A stretch of DNA of 64,000 nucleotides from NORP240 sp942492445 (GTDB lineage: Bacteria > Pseudomonadota > Gammaproteobacteria > Pseudomonadales > Pseudohongiellaceae). The position numbers and the translations under genes were made by a program. Below are positions 16,693 to 25,831 of the stretch, one piece after another. Position 1 is the stretch's first letter. Every line of letters starts with the position of its first letter. A model generated the notes under the pieces. It did no database searches. It saw only the letters and a list, made by a program, of their open reading frames with translations, and had not been told where the DNA came from. The DNA lies in the NCBI GenBank assembly GCA_942492445.1, contig CALOEW010000086.1, positions 62,001-126,000 on the forward strand, in the 5' to 3' direction.

Positions 16693-17199
16693 ATGAGACA
16701 CTATGAAGTGGTATTCCTCGTGCACCCTGATCAAAGTGATCAGGTGTCGGGAATGATCGATAAATACTCCCAGCTGATCACTGAAAGTGGAGGCAAGGTG
16801 CATCGCCTTGAAGACTGGGGCCGCCGCCAGCTTGCCTACCCGATCAACAAGATTCACAAAGCCCATTATGTGCTGTTGAATATTGAATGCGATCAGGAAA
16901 TCCTGGACGAACTGACCACGTTGTTCCGCTACAACGACGCGGTTATCCGCAATCTGGTAATCAAGATGAACGAGGCGGTTACCGGCGAGTCGCTGATTCT
17001 CAGGCAGGAACGGGAATCCAAGGAACGACGCACCCGGGCGGAGCAGCGCCGCAAAATTGAAGAGCAGGCGGCAGCGGCTGAGAGGTCAAGGGCTAAGGAG
17101 GACGATTCTGACGAGGACGATTCTGACGAAGACGACTCTGATGAAGACGACTCCGACGACAGTGAAGTCGCCGTCGCCGGCGATGAAAACGACTCTTAA
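16693..17199 (+). CDS. rpsF: 30S ribosomal protein S6 with extended acidic tail
   Basis: Ribosomal protein S6, 168 residues. The core (MRHYEVVFLVHPDQS to about residue 110) is canonical, with the GGKVHRLEDWGRRQLAYPI segment that contacts S18. ATG 16693 is set by the upstream GGAAGGAG. The tail is unusual: after a Glu/Arg/Ala helix the protein carries four to five repeats of a DDSDE-type unit, encoded by a 15-base tandem DNA repeat at about 17100-17160. In E. coli the S6 tail is short and receives glutamates from RimK; here an acidic tail is built in. The 155-base leader upstream contains a CGGGA-aaaa-TCCCG hairpin and would be the place for S6:S18 autoregulation; I cannot confirm that motif by eye. 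Confidence 0.97.
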   Translation: MRHYEVVFLVHPDQSDQVSGMIDKYSQLITESGGKVHRLEDWGRRQLAYPINKIHKAHYVLLNIECDQEILDELTTLFRYNDAVIRNLVIKMNEAVTGESLILRQERESKERRTRAEQRRKIEEQAAAAERSRAKEDDSDEDDSDEDDSDEDDSDDSEVAVAGDENDS

Positions 17200-17216
17200 T
17201 CGATAGGTGACTCATT

Positions 17217-17447
17217 ATGGCGCGTTATTTCAGACGACGAAAATTTTGCAAGTTTACCGCGGAAGGGGTCAAGCAGATTGATTACAAGGACCTGGAAACC
17301 CTGAAAGCCTATATCTCCGAGACCGGCAAGATCGTACCCAGTCGTATAACCGGAACCAAGGCTAGGTACCAAAGGCAGCTGGCCACCGCGGTTAAAAGAG
17401 CCCGGTACCTGGCTCTGATTCCGTATACGGACAGCCACCAGGTTTAA
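17217..17447 (+). CDS. rpsR: 30S ribosomal protein S18
   Basis: Ribosomal protein S18 of 76 residues, the partner of S6 on the small subunit platform. It starts MARYFRRRKFCKF and contains the conserved core KDLETLKAYISETGKIVPSR, followed by the basic RRYQRQLATAVKRAR-type helix. Length and order are standard. It begins 17 bases after rpsF, so the two are co-translated. Confidence 0.98.
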   Translation: MARYFRRRKFCKFTAEGVKQIDYKDLETLKAYISETGKIVPSRITGTKARYQRQLATAVKRARYLALIPYTDSHQV

Positions 17448-17462
17448 GCGAACAGACACTCG

Positions 17463-18299
17463 ATGCGCAGCCTTGCCGAATTCGTCATGAAAGGTCGCAG
17501 GCAGGCCATCCTGGCGGTTGTGCTGACAGCCGCAATACCGCTTACCTATTTCATCAGTGCGGTAATAGTCGCGCTGTTGGTGTTACGAAAGGGATTCCGG
17601 GAGGCACTCCTGGTTATGGTCTGGGCATTGCTGGCGTTAGCCCTGTGGACCCTATTCCCCAGCATGTCGATGGAGCAGCCGGCCAATCTGCTGCCGTTCC
17701 TGCTGTTGTTCGCTGTTACCGGCCTGGCTATGGTGCTGCGGACCTCCCAGTCGTGGCAATTGACAGTTTTGCTGGCAATAGTGGTGGGCCTGCTGTTCGA
17801 GTTCTATCTGCGGATTCAACCGGCAGCAGTTGATGCCCTGATGATGCGGCTTGACCAGCTTTTTGAACAGAGTGGCATCGAAGGGTCAGTGGATCGGGGC
17901 TATCTGATCGCCTGGATCGCAACAACCCAGACACTCATGGCAGTATTGCTGTTGATGTGGGCGCGGTGGCTGCAGGCGAGGCTGTATAACCCTGGCGGGT
18001 TCCGCGACGAGTTTCATCGGTTGCGAATTGAAAGCAAGGCGGCATTGCCGCTGGTGATACTGGGCCTGCTGTCAGCCACTGGGATTGGCGTGCCGGAGGC
18101 CTGGCTGTTTTATTTCGCACTGCCGTTCCTGTTTTCCGGCGCGGCACTGGTACACGCGACGATTGCACTGAGACAGTTGTCACCACTGTGGCTGGTTGCG
18201 TTTTACGTAGTCTTCACGGTGATCATAAGGTTACTGCTGTTACTGGCGGTAGTAGACAGCTGGTACGATTTTAGAAAACGCATGCGCAAGGCCACCTAG
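17463..18299 (+). CDS. Inner-membrane protein (DUF2232-like) between rpsR and rplI
   Basis: A hydrophobic protein of 278 residues with about eight membrane helices and a short basic end (YDFRKRMRKAT). A membrane protein in exactly this place, between rpsR and rplI, is known in Pseudomonas and related genera and carries the DUF2232 (YybS-like) label. Its function is unknown. It starts 15 bases after rpsR and is part of the ribosomal operon. The family call rests mainly on position and hydrophobicity. Confidence 0.75.
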   Translation: MRSLAEFVMKGRRQAILAVVLTAAIPLTYFISAVIVALLVLRKGFREALLVMVWALLALALWTLFPSMSMEQPANLLPFLLLFAVTGLAMVLRTSQSWQLTVLLAIVVGLLFEFYLRIQPAAVDALMMRLDQLFEQSGIEGSVDRGYLIAWIATTQTLMAVLLLMWARWLQARLYNPGGFRDEFHRLRIESKAALPLVILGLLSATGIGVPEAWLFYFALPFLFSGAALVHATIALRQLSPLWLVAFYVVFTVIIRLLLLLAVVDSWYDFRKRMRKAT

Positions 18300-18338
18300 C
18301 CGCTGCGCAGAGAGAATTGGAAAGTAAGAGGTTTTACC

Positions 18339-18902
18339 ATGAACGTAATATTGCTGGAAAAACTCGGTAAGCTCGGTGATATCGGCGATGTGGCTGATGT
18401 CAAAGCCGGATATGCCAGGAATTTCCTGTTTCCGTCGGGGATTGCTATTCCCGCTACCAGGGAAAACGTGGCTAATTTCGAGCAGCGCAAAACCGAGCTG
18501 ATTGCTGCCCACAATGAGAAAGTCGGCATTGCCACTAAGCGGGCGAACAAGATCGATGGCCTTGAATTGACCATTCAGGTCAATGCTTCCGACGAGGGTA
18601 AACTGTTCGGCTCCGTGGGAACCAAAGAGATTGCCGAGGCTGTCAATGCCGCCGGTGGGGATACCGACAAGAGTGAGGTGCAGCTGCCTCATGGAGTGAT
18701 TCGAGAAACCGGCAGTTACGAGATCACCCTGGACCTGGGCTTCGATGTTCATGCCATCGTCAAGCTGGCGGTGATCAGTGAAGCCGGGGCGGAGCCTCCA
18801 ATGGTGGAACCTGAAACCGGCGAAGAGCTGGACGCAGAGGGTAAGGTCGTCAACCCGGCAGATTCCGCACCAGGCCCGGAGGCTGAAGCAGCCAGCGAAT
18901 AG
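18339..18902 (+). CDS. rplI: 50S ribosomal protein L9 with acidic C-terminal extension
   Basis: Ribosomal protein L9, 187 residues. The N-terminal domain is canonical (MNVILLEKLGKLGDIGDVADVKAGYARNFL in family terms), the long linker helix follows, and the C-terminal domain contains KLFGSVGTKEIAEAV and an LPHGVIRETG strand. E. coli L9 has 149 residues; here about 38 extra residues (from about EPPMVEPETG) form an acidic, Pro/Ala/Glu-rich tail. It closes the ribosomal part of the operon and is followed by a strong terminator. Confidence 0.97.
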   Translation: MNVILLEKLGKLGDIGDVADVKAGYARNFLFPSGIAIPATRENVANFEQRKTELIAAHNEKVGIATKRANKIDGLELTIQVNASDEGKLFGSVGTKEIAEAVNAAGGDTDKSEVQLPHGVIRETGSYEITLDLGFDVHAIVKLAVISEAGAEPPMVEPETGEELDAEGKVVNPADSAPGPEAEAASE

Positions 18903-18964
18903 CCCGGATAACATCAGCGGTCGGCAGTGAATTGATGCACTGCCACTGTGATTGCGTTACAGTT

Positions 18965-19000
18965 AAGCACCGGTCTGTAATTTCCAGCCGGTGCTTTTTT
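18965..19000 (+). terminator. Rho-independent terminator after rplI
   Basis: AAGCACCGG (18965-18973) pairs perfectly with CCGGTGCTT (18988-18996) across a 14-base loop, and the right arm runs into TTTTTT. It lies 62 bases after the rplI stop and just before dnaB, separating the two. Confidence 0.9.
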
Positions 19001-19023
19001 ATTGCGTTTCAGATTACCAGACC

Positions 19024-20439
19024 ATGTCGGAATTCAATGAGCCCTCCGCGCGAACTGCCTCCGGTTCCAGCGCGCTGGCAACCCTGAAAGTTCCTCCCAG
19101 TTCCATCGAAGCCGAACAGGCAGTCATCGGTGGGCTTATGCTGGACAACAGTGAATGGGACAACGTTTCCGATCTCATCATTGCCGAGGACTTCTATCGT
19201 CCCGAGCACCAGATTATTTATCGGGTCATGTTCCAGCAGAGCGAGGACAACCGGCCAATTGACGTGGTTACCCTCGGTGAAGCCCTTGATCGATTGCATA
19301 AACTGGAAAATGCAGGTGGCATCGATTACCTGGGAGAACTGGCCGGGAACGCGCGAGGAACAGTCAATATCAGGGCCTATGCGGAGATCGTCAGGGAACG
19401 GGCAATTCTCCGCAAACTGATCCGGGTAGCCAATGAAGTCATCGACAGCGGCTACAGTCCCGGAGGCAGGACGGCGGCGGACGTGCTCGACGAAGCCGAG
19501 AAGAAGATATTTGAAATCGGTGACGATCGACCGCGGGATGGCAGCCCTCGGCCGATCAATCCGATTCTCCATCACGTGGTGGAACGGATCGACGAGTTAT
19601 CCGGGATGGACGGTGCGCTGACCGGTGTGACTACAGGCTACAGCGATCTGGATAACATGACCAATGGCTGGCAGAACTCCGACCTCATTATTGTGGCGGG
19701 TCGACCCTCGATGGGGAAAACCGCCTTCTCAATGAACCTGGTTGAAAATGCACTGCAGAATTCAAACCGGCCGGTACTGGTATTCAGTCTCGAGATGCCC
19801 GCGGAAAGCCTGGTGATCAGAATGCTTTCCTCCCTTGGCAGGGTTGATCAGAATCTATTGCGGACCGGACAATTGCAGGAGGACGACTGGCCAAAGCTGA
19901 CCGCCGCGGTAGCCCAGTTGAAAGACAGGCCGCTGCTGATCGATGACAGTCCCGGGCTGAGCCCGATGGAGATGCGTTCCAGGGCCCGTCGGGTGAAGCG
20001 GGAACAGGGTGATCTCGGGATGATCGTGGTCGATTATCTGCAATTGATGCAGATAAAGGGCAGTTCTGAAAACCGGGTAGGTGAGATCTCGGAAATATCC
20101 CGCTCTCTAAAGCTGCTGGCCAGGGAATTCGAATGCCCGGTTATCGCCCTGTCGCAGCTTAATCGTTCATTGGAGCAGCGGCCCAATAAACGACCAGTAA
20201 TGTCGGATCTGAGGGAGTCCGGTGCCATCGAGCAGGACGCGGACGTAATCATTTTCATCTACCGGGACGAGGTCTATCACGAGGACAGTGCCGACAAGGG
20301 CACGGCCGAAATCATAATCGGCAAGCAGCGAAACGGGCCTATCGGGACGGTCAGACTGGCTTTTATCGGCAAGCATACGCGCTTCGAAAATTTTGTCCGG
20401 CCCCGCTATGACGAGAGTTACACCCACGACAGTTTCTAA
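19024..20439 (+). CDS. dnaB: Replicative DNA helicase DnaB
   Basis: Hexameric replicative helicase of 471 residues. The N-terminal domain starts at PPSSIEAEQAVIGGLM. The C-terminal RecA-like motor carries Walker A GRPSMGKT near residue 230, Walker B around MIVVDYLQLM near residue 337, and the LRESGAIEQDADVI segment that forms the arginine-finger region. No intein or insertion is seen. ATG 19024 is preferred to the upstream in-frame start at 18991, which falls inside the terminator. It lies downstream of rplI, as in Pseudomonas. Confidence 0.97.
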   Translation: MSEFNEPSARTASGSSALATLKVPPSSIEAEQAVIGGLMLDNSEWDNVSDLIIAEDFYRPEHQIIYRVMFQQSEDNRPIDVVTLGEALDRLHKLENAGGIDYLGELAGNARGTVNIRAYAEIVRERAILRKLIRVANEVIDSGYSPGGRTAADVLDEAEKKIFEIGDDRPRDGSPRPINPILHHVVERIDELSGMDGALTGVTTGYSDLDNMTNGWQNSDLIIVAGRPSMGKTAFSMNLVENALQNSNRPVLVFSLEMPAESLVIRMLSSLGRVDQNLLRTGQLQEDDWPKLTAAVAQLKDRPLLIDDSPGLSPMEMRSRARRVKREQGDLGMIVVDYLQLMQIKGSSENRVGEISEISRSLKLLAREFECPVIALSQLNRSLEQRPNKRPVMSDLRESGAIEQDADVIIFIYRDEVYHEDSADKGTAEIIIGKQRNGPIGTVRLAFIGKHTRFENFVRPRYDESYTHDSF

Positions 20440-20579
20440 TCACCCGCCAACAAGCGACAACCTGCAGGGATCAAGCCGGATCACCAGAATGCCCGTAACA
20501 GTCCGTTTACCTTCCGGTTCCTCGCCCGCAGGCAGCCTGTACGCCGTGAATTTCATAAAGACTGGAGGGCTGCCAGTCC

Positions 20580-21746
20580 GTGAGTCGTGAACGAAAGGAC
20601 AGGGCCTGGGCGGATATAAACCTTGAGGCCTTGTACCAAAATCTGCAGCAGGTCCGCCGGCATAATTCCAGCGCGGAAATAACCGCCGTGGTAAAGTCGA
20701 ACGGTTACGGCCATGGTATGGCGGAAGTTGCCAGAGCACTGTCGTTTCCCCGGTCCCCGGTGGAACGGTTCGCTGTGGCAACACTCGATGAAGCCGTTCA
20801 GCTCAACGCGCTCGGTCTGGGTAAACCGGTCCTGTTATTGCAGGGGTTTACTGACGGCGAACAGTTGCGTTATCTCATCGAGGCAGGTATCGAGTTTGTC
20901 ATTCACGCCGACTACCAGCTGGCGTTGCTGAAACGTGTTCTGAGGGATCTGCCGCTATTGCGCCCGTTAACCGTGTGGCTGAAGCTTGATACCGGGATGC
21001 ACCGGCTGGGGCTGGCTGAAACGGAGTTCAAGTTGGCATTCTCCAGCCTGCGATCTCTACCCCAGGTCTCAGGAATCATGCTTATGTCGCATTTTGCCAG
21101 CGCTGACGCGCCTGACCATGCCACCTCGTCCCGGCTGACCCGCCTGCAGCTGAGCCGCTTTCACACGGTCTGTGACGACCTCGAAGCCGGGGAAGGCCAG
21201 CGGTTGGGCCGCAGTGTGGCGGCTTCTTCCGGAATCCTGGCCTGGCCCGATTCTCATTTTGATCAAGTGCGTCCGGGCATTATGCTGTATGGCGGGTCAC
21301 CGCTTGTTTACCGTAACGGCACCGATCTGGGTCTGCAGCCGGTCATGACATTGCGCGCCAGGCTCATCGCCATCAAGCAGGTTCCCGCTGGTGGAACAGT
21401 GGGTTACGGTGCGACCTATACCTGCGACCAGCCGACCCGTCTCGGCGTCGTCTCCATCGGTTACGGAGACGGTTATCCGAGATCCGCCGCCAATGGTACG
21501 CCGGTGCTGGTGGTTGTGCCTGATGGATTCCGGCGCACCAGGATGGTCGGAAGAGTTTCCATGGACATGCTGACAATTGACCTGAACGGATTTGACAACA
21601 CGGAGGTGGGTGATGAGGTAATCCTGTGGGGCGAGGGGTTGCCGGCCGACGAAGTAGCGCGATTTGCTGGAACGATCTCCTATGAACTATTCTGTCAGGT
21701 GACGCCCAGAATTCCCTATCATTATCTGCCGGCCAATCTGCAATAG
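20580..21746 (+). CDS. alr: Alanine racemase
   Basis: PLP-dependent alanine racemase of 388 residues that makes D-alanine for peptidoglycan. The PLP lysine lies in VKSNGYGHG near residue 39. The LDTGMHRLG segment (near 138) and YGATYTCDQP with its catalytic tyrosine (near 280) are in place, as is GRVSMDM. The start is GTG 20580, supported by GGAGGG about 11 bases upstream. At 388 residues it is slightly longer than E. coli Alr (359). Position after dnaB is the usual one. Confidence 0.96.
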   Translation: MSRERKDRAWADINLEALYQNLQQVRRHNSSAEITAVVKSNGYGHGMAEVARALSFPRSPVERFAVATLDEAVQLNALGLGKPVLLLQGFTDGEQLRYLIEAGIEFVIHADYQLALLKRVLRDLPLLRPLTVWLKLDTGMHRLGLAETEFKLAFSSLRSLPQVSGIMLMSHFASADAPDHATSSRLTRLQLSRFHTVCDDLEAGEGQRLGRSVAASSGILAWPDSHFDQVRPGIMLYGGSPLVYRNGTDLGLQPVMTLRARLIAIKQVPAGGTVGYGATYTCDQPTRLGVVSIGYGDGYPRSAANGTPVLVVVPDGFRRTRMVGRVSMDMLTIDLNGFDNTEVGDEVILWGEGLPADEVARFAGTISYELFCQVTPRIPYHYLPANLQ

Positions 21747-21772
21747 CCGGCGTTTCCTGACGATCACAAGCC

Positions 21773-23140
21773 ATGGCGAAATCGAAACAGGCCTTTGTCT
21801 GCACCGAATGCGGTGCCGAACACAGCCAATGGCAGGGGCAATGTGCCGCCTGCAAGGTCTGGAACACCCTGTCCCGGATCAACCTCGGTATCCAGAGTTC
21901 CGGGGTGGGCCGGGCAGATCCGGGCAAAGGCTATAGCGGCCAGAATTCCCCGGTGCAGACTCTTGCGGAGATTGATCTTGACAGCGTTCCACGGATCAGC
22001 ACCGGTCTGGATGAACTGGACAGGGTGCTGGGAGGGGGGCTTGTACCCGGTTCGGTAGTGCTCATCGGCGGTAATCCGGGAGCTGGCAAGAGCACCCTGC
22101 TGTTGCAGGTAATGTGCGGGCTGTCAGGTTCCATGGACGCTCTGTATGTGACTGGAGAGGAGTCATTACAACAGGTCGGCATGCGGGCCAGGCGTCTCGG
22201 TTTGCCGGACCACAGGCTGAAGCTGCTGGCGGAAACCAACGTCGAGAGAATCTGCCAGGCCGCGGAGCAGCATCAACCCCGTCTGCTGGTCGTCGACTCA
22301 ATCCAGGTCATGCACAGTGACGAGATTCCTTCCGCGGCAGGCAGCGTTTCCCAGGTAAGGGAGTGTGCCGCGTTTCTTATTCAGTACGCCAAGCGGACCA
22401 ATACCGTGCTGTTCCTGGTGGGCCACGTCACCAAGGAAGGCCACCTTGCCGGACCCAAGGTGCTGGAACACATGATCGACTGCTTTCTGATGCTGGAGGG
22501 AGACAATGACAACCGATACCGGATACTGCGTGGATTGAAAAACCGTTTCGGTGCTGTCAATGAGCTGGGCGTGTTCGGAATGACGGGCGTCGGGCTCAAG
22601 GAAGTTCGCAATCCTTCGGCTATTTTCCTGGCCCGCTCCGAAGAGGAAGTGGCAGGTTCGCTGGTCGTCGTATTGTGGGAGGGGACACGGCCGCTGCTGG
22701 TGGAAATACAGGCTCTTGTGGATGGCAGTCAACTGGCAAACCCCAGGCGCGTCACCGTGGGCATGGATCAAAGCCGCATGGCCATGCTGCTTGCGGTGCT
22801 GCATCGTCACGGCGGGATTTTCATGGCGGACCAGGACGTATTCGTCAACGTGGTGGGCGGAGTCAAGGTCAGCGAGACCAGTGCCGACCTGGCAGTGGTT
22901 CTGGCGCTGGTGTCGAGTTTTCGCGACCAGCCTCTGGCGCGTGAGCTGGTCGTTTTCGGTGAAGTCGGGCTTGCAGGTGAGATCCGTCCGGTTCCGGGCG
23001 GTCAGGAGCGTCTGCGGGAAGCGGCAAAGCACGGGTTCAAACGTGCCATAGTGCCCAGGGCCAATCTGCCCAGGGAATCCATTCCGGGCATGGAAGTAAT
23101 AGGAGTCAATAAAGTGGTAGAAGCTCTGGAGGCATTGTAG
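21773..23140 (+). CDS. radA: DNA repair protein RadA
   Basis: RadA/Sms, a RecA-like helicase of 455 residues that drives branch migration in homologous recombination. The N-terminal zinc finger has CTEC and CAAC pairs (about residues 10-30). Walker A is GNPGAGKST near residue 101, the RadA-specific KNRFG motif is near residue 258, and the C-terminal half is a Lon-like domain ending VNKVVEAL. All family landmarks are intact. It is the last gene of the rnr block. Confidence 0.97.
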   Translation: MAKSKQAFVCTECGAEHSQWQGQCAACKVWNTLSRINLGIQSSGVGRADPGKGYSGQNSPVQTLAEIDLDSVPRISTGLDELDRVLGGGLVPGSVVLIGGNPGAGKSTLLLQVMCGLSGSMDALYVTGEESLQQVGMRARRLGLPDHRLKLLAETNVERICQAAEQHQPRLLVVDSIQVMHSDEIPSAAGSVSQVRECAAFLIQYAKRTNTVLFLVGHVTKEGHLAGPKVLEHMIDCFLMLEGDNDNRYRILRGLKNRFGAVNELGVFGMTGVGLKEVRNPSAIFLARSEEEVAGSLVVVLWEGTRPLLVEIQALVDGSQLANPRRVTVGMDQSRMAMLLAVLHRHGGIFMADQDVFVNVVGGVKVSETSADLAVVLALVSSFRDQPLARELVVFGEVGLAGEIRPVPGGQERLREAAKHGFKRAIVPRANLPRESIPGMEVIGVNKVVEALEAL

Positions 23141-23256
23141 CCCACCTGTGTACCAGAGTGGCTCTTAACCCTGGGCCTTTCACCGGCAAAGCCGTCCACA
23201 CTGATGAACCTCTGAACACGGCGTTCAAGGCGATAACGCAATTGGTCAGAACCTGC

Positions 23257-24570
23257 TCATTCGTTCAACAGCCGATGAATGAGAATTGCAGCCCGTTTGG
23301 TTACTTGTACGAAAGAATCCAGGTCCGCCTGTTCACGGGGAGAATGACCGCCGTTGCCGATCAGGCCAAGAGAGTCGAGTGTCGGCAGCCCGACCGCCTG
23401 GGTCAGCGATCCGTCAGTCCCGCCGCCGGAATCCGCTATCCCCATCTGTTCCCCCAGTAACGTGCCAATTGAAACGCCTCGGTAAAGTAATCGGTCAGAT
23501 TCAGGAGTGGGGATTTTTGGAGGCCGATGCAGGTTAATCCACACATCGGTGTCGACTTCCAGGGACTCCGCCGGGACACTGTACAGAGTAGCGGCGATAT
23601 TCTCAAACTGCTGGCGGGCGGCGCGGCCCTGCCCGGGCGTGGGGTAGCGCAGGTCCACGTACGCTTCAGCGCATGGTGCTACGGTATTGCGCGCTTCGCC
23701 TCCACTTACCAGGCCCACATTCACCGTCAGCCCGTTTTCATAATCGGTCATGTTCTCCATTTCGATGATCTTGTAGGCAAGTTCAAGAATTGCAGAACGT
23801 CCTTCCTGGTGAGCCGCACCGGCATGGGCAGCGCGCCCGTGGACCACGAAACGGGCCTGGCCCAGACCCTTGCGCCGGCGTATCTGATTGTTGTTGACCG
23901 AGCCCTCGAAAACCAGGCCGTAATCATGCTGGCGTGCCTGCTGCTCCAGATGCCGCCGCGATGTCAACGACCCCACTTCTTCATCGCTGTTCAGCAGCAC
24001 GCTCACGGCCTTACCGTCAAGAAAACTGAATTCGTGCAGCGCCTTCAGGGCATACAGCATCGCTACCAGGCCGCCTTTCATATCGAACACACCGGGACCC
24101 CGCAGTATGCCGTTTTCCAGGCTGAATTCCTGAAACGGGCTGTCGGGCGGAAACACGGTATCCAGGTGCCCCATTAACAGCAAACGAGTGCCGGATCCGG
24201 GATGCGTTGCCAACAGGTGATCGGCGACGTCAATACTGAGATTGCTACCGGGACAGTGAGGCATCTCGATGACACCACCCGGAAGAGCGCTGGTGGTAAA
24301 GCCCAACCTGTTCAATTCGCGGGAGAAAACAGCAGCCAGTTCATCGATGCCGGCCTTGTTGAGGCTGCCGGAATTGATGTCGGTAATGAACTTCAGCAGC
24401 TCGACCATCTCACTCTCGCGGGCCTCAATCCACTCTAGCAATTGCTGTTCTCCCGCGGACAGTGGCGGTTCGCCGGCGTCGGCGGCCTCTGCTGCTGCCT
24501 GGCACAGTGCCAATAACAGCAGAAGCGGGATGGCGAGCAAGTTACTGCGAAAGCCTGCGAACAAGGTCAT
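23257..24570 (-). CDS. Exported M20 metallopeptidase (carboxypeptidase G2-like)
   Basis: Zinc carboxypeptidase of 437 residues with a signal peptide (hydrophobic LLAIPLLLLLALCQAAAEA). The M20 metal site is complete: GHLDTVF near residue 135, DMKGG near 163, DEEVGS near 196 and a late GNGGHSPRE histidine. A GRAAHAGAAHQEGRSAI stretch matches the lid/dimerisation domain. Among M20 proteins it most resembles the glutamate carboxypeptidase (CPG2) group, which splits C-terminal glutamate from folates or peptides in the periplasm; the substrate is inferred. It is convergent with radA and stands alone. Confidence 0.88.
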   Translation of the reverse strand: MTLFAGFRSNLLAIPLLLLLALCQAAAEAADAGEPPLSAGEQQLLEWIEARESEMVELLKFITDINSGSLNKAGIDELAAVFSRELNRLGFTTSALPGGVIEMPHCPGSNLSIDVADHLLATHPGSGTRLLLMGHLDTVFPPDSPFQEFSLENGILRGPGVFDMKGGLVAMLYALKALHEFSFLDGKAVSVLLNSDEEVGSLTSRRHLEQQARQHDYGLVFEGSVNNNQIRRRKGLGQARFVVHGRAAHAGAAHQEGRSAILELAYKIIEMENMTDYENGLTVNVGLVSGGEARNTVAPCAEAYVDLRYPTPGQGRAARQQFENIAATLYSVPAESLEVDTDVWINLHRPPKIPTPESDRLLYRGVSIGTLLGEQMGIADSGGGTDGSLTQAVGLPTLDSLGLIGNGGHSPREQADLDSFVQVTKRAAILIHRLLNE

Positions 24571-24597
24571 GGGCGGAGTTCTCCCTGCAACCGGTCA

Positions 24598-24659
24598 GTT
24601 AAGGAACTTCTGTGTGAGTCCCGCACAGTGTTGTGGGACCCAATCAGAGGTGCCTTTGG
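24598..24659. repeat. Dispersed TCAGAGG palindrome family, paired copy
   Basis: TTAAGGAACTTCTG at 24598-24611 and CAATCAGAGGTGCCTTTGG ending at 24659 are inverted, imperfect copies (about 10 of 14 matching). Between them GTCCC-g-CACA pairs with TGTG-GGAC. The whole 62 bases can fold as one hairpin. Related single copies lie near 27797, 32898, 39929 and 49851. Confidence 0.6.
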
Positions 24660-24769
24660 TTGAAAGGGTACAGCAACAGGGGCGGGGCCGCCAGTGACTG
24701 CTGGATCTGGCGGCAGGCATGACTCCAGTTGTTGTAATAAGTCACTACTGTGTTCATAATGCTGCGCCC

Positions 24770-25738
24770 ATGAACATTGCAGAAAACCACGTCCTGGCCG
24801 TCAACTCACTCACCAAGGTTTATGGGGATGGCTTCGAGGCGCTAAAGAATATTAATCTCCACATTCGACGGGGCGAAATCTTTGCTCTGCTGGGCCCCAA
24901 CGGCGCCGGCAAGACTACCCTGATTTCCATTGTCTGTGGCATCGTAAAGCCGTCGTCAGGGCAGGTATTGGTGGATGGGCACGACATTATCAGTGACTAC
25001 CGCAAAACCCGCTCGATGATCGGTCTGGTGCCCCAGGAGCTGACTACAGATTCCTTTGAGACGGTCAGGAACACGGTTGCTTTCAGTCGCGGCCTGTTCG
25101 GCAAGTCCCCAGACCCCGACCATATTGAACGGGTGCTGAAGTCCCTTTCCCTTTGGGACAAAAAGGACAGCAAGGTCATGACACTGTCGGGAGGAATGAA
25201 ACGGCGTCTGTTGATCGCCAAAGCGCTTTCCCATGAACCCAGTGTGCTGTTTCTGGACGAGCCCACCGCCGGTGTCGATGTCTCGTTGCGTAAGGACATG
25301 TGGCAGATAGTCAGTACGCTGAAGAAATCGGGTGTGACGATCATCCTTACCACCCACTACATCGAGGAAGCAGAGGAAATAGCAGATCGTGTCGGCGTGA
25401 TCAATCGAGGCGAGCTGGTGCTGGTCGAGGAAAAGAGTCAGCTGATGCAGAAGCTCGGCAAAAAGCAGTTGACCCTGCACCTGACCGAAGCGCTGCCCCG
25501 GATTCCTGCTGAGTTGAATAACTACAACCTTGAACTTGTGGAAGAGAATCGTCAGCTGCGCTATACCTTCGATACTTCGGCGCAACGGACCGGAATTACT
25601 GCGTTGCTCGATGATTTGAAGGCCAATGGAATTCATTTCAACGATCTGCAGACCACCCAGAGTTCGCTGGAAGATATTTTCGTGGATCTGATCAATCGAC
25701 CGCCGGATCACGAAATTGAGAGTTTCGAACAGCCCTGA
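24770..25738 (+). CDS. ABC transporter ATP-binding protein (ABC-2 type exporter)
   Basis: ATPase subunit of an ABC-2 exporter, about 322 residues. Walker A is GPNGAGKTT near residue 43, the signature is LSGGMKRR near 142, Walker B LFLDEPTAG follows, and the H-loop lies in LTTHYIEEAEE. The C-terminal domain (about residues 225-322) resembles that of the NodI/CcmA/YadG group. The permease follows after 93 bases. ATG 24770 fits the conserved start better, but an in-frame ATG at 24719 with a GGCAGG site is possible. The substrate is unknown; E. coli YadGH is the closest familiar pair. Confidence 0.9.
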   Translation: MNIAENHVLAVNSLTKVYGDGFEALKNINLHIRRGEIFALLGPNGAGKTTLISIVCGIVKPSSGQVLVDGHDIISDYRKTRSMIGLVPQELTTDSFETVRNTVAFSRGLFGKSPDPDHIERVLKSLSLWDKKDSKVMTLSGGMKRRLLIAKALSHEPSVLFLDEPTAGVDVSLRKDMWQIVSTLKKSGVTIILTTHYIEEAEEIADRVGVINRGELVLVEEKSQLMQKLGKKQLTLHLTEALPRIPAELNNYNLELVEENRQLRYTFDTSAQRTGITALLDDLKANGIHFNDLQTTQSSLEDIFVDLINRPPDHEIESFEQP

Positions 25739-25831
25739 ATACCTCCTGATCGAAAGTCAGGTGCCAATGGCCGCCGGATACAGTGGCTTGACAAGGGCAG
25801 CGGAAAACGTATTCAAGGAGTCAAGTCCCAA

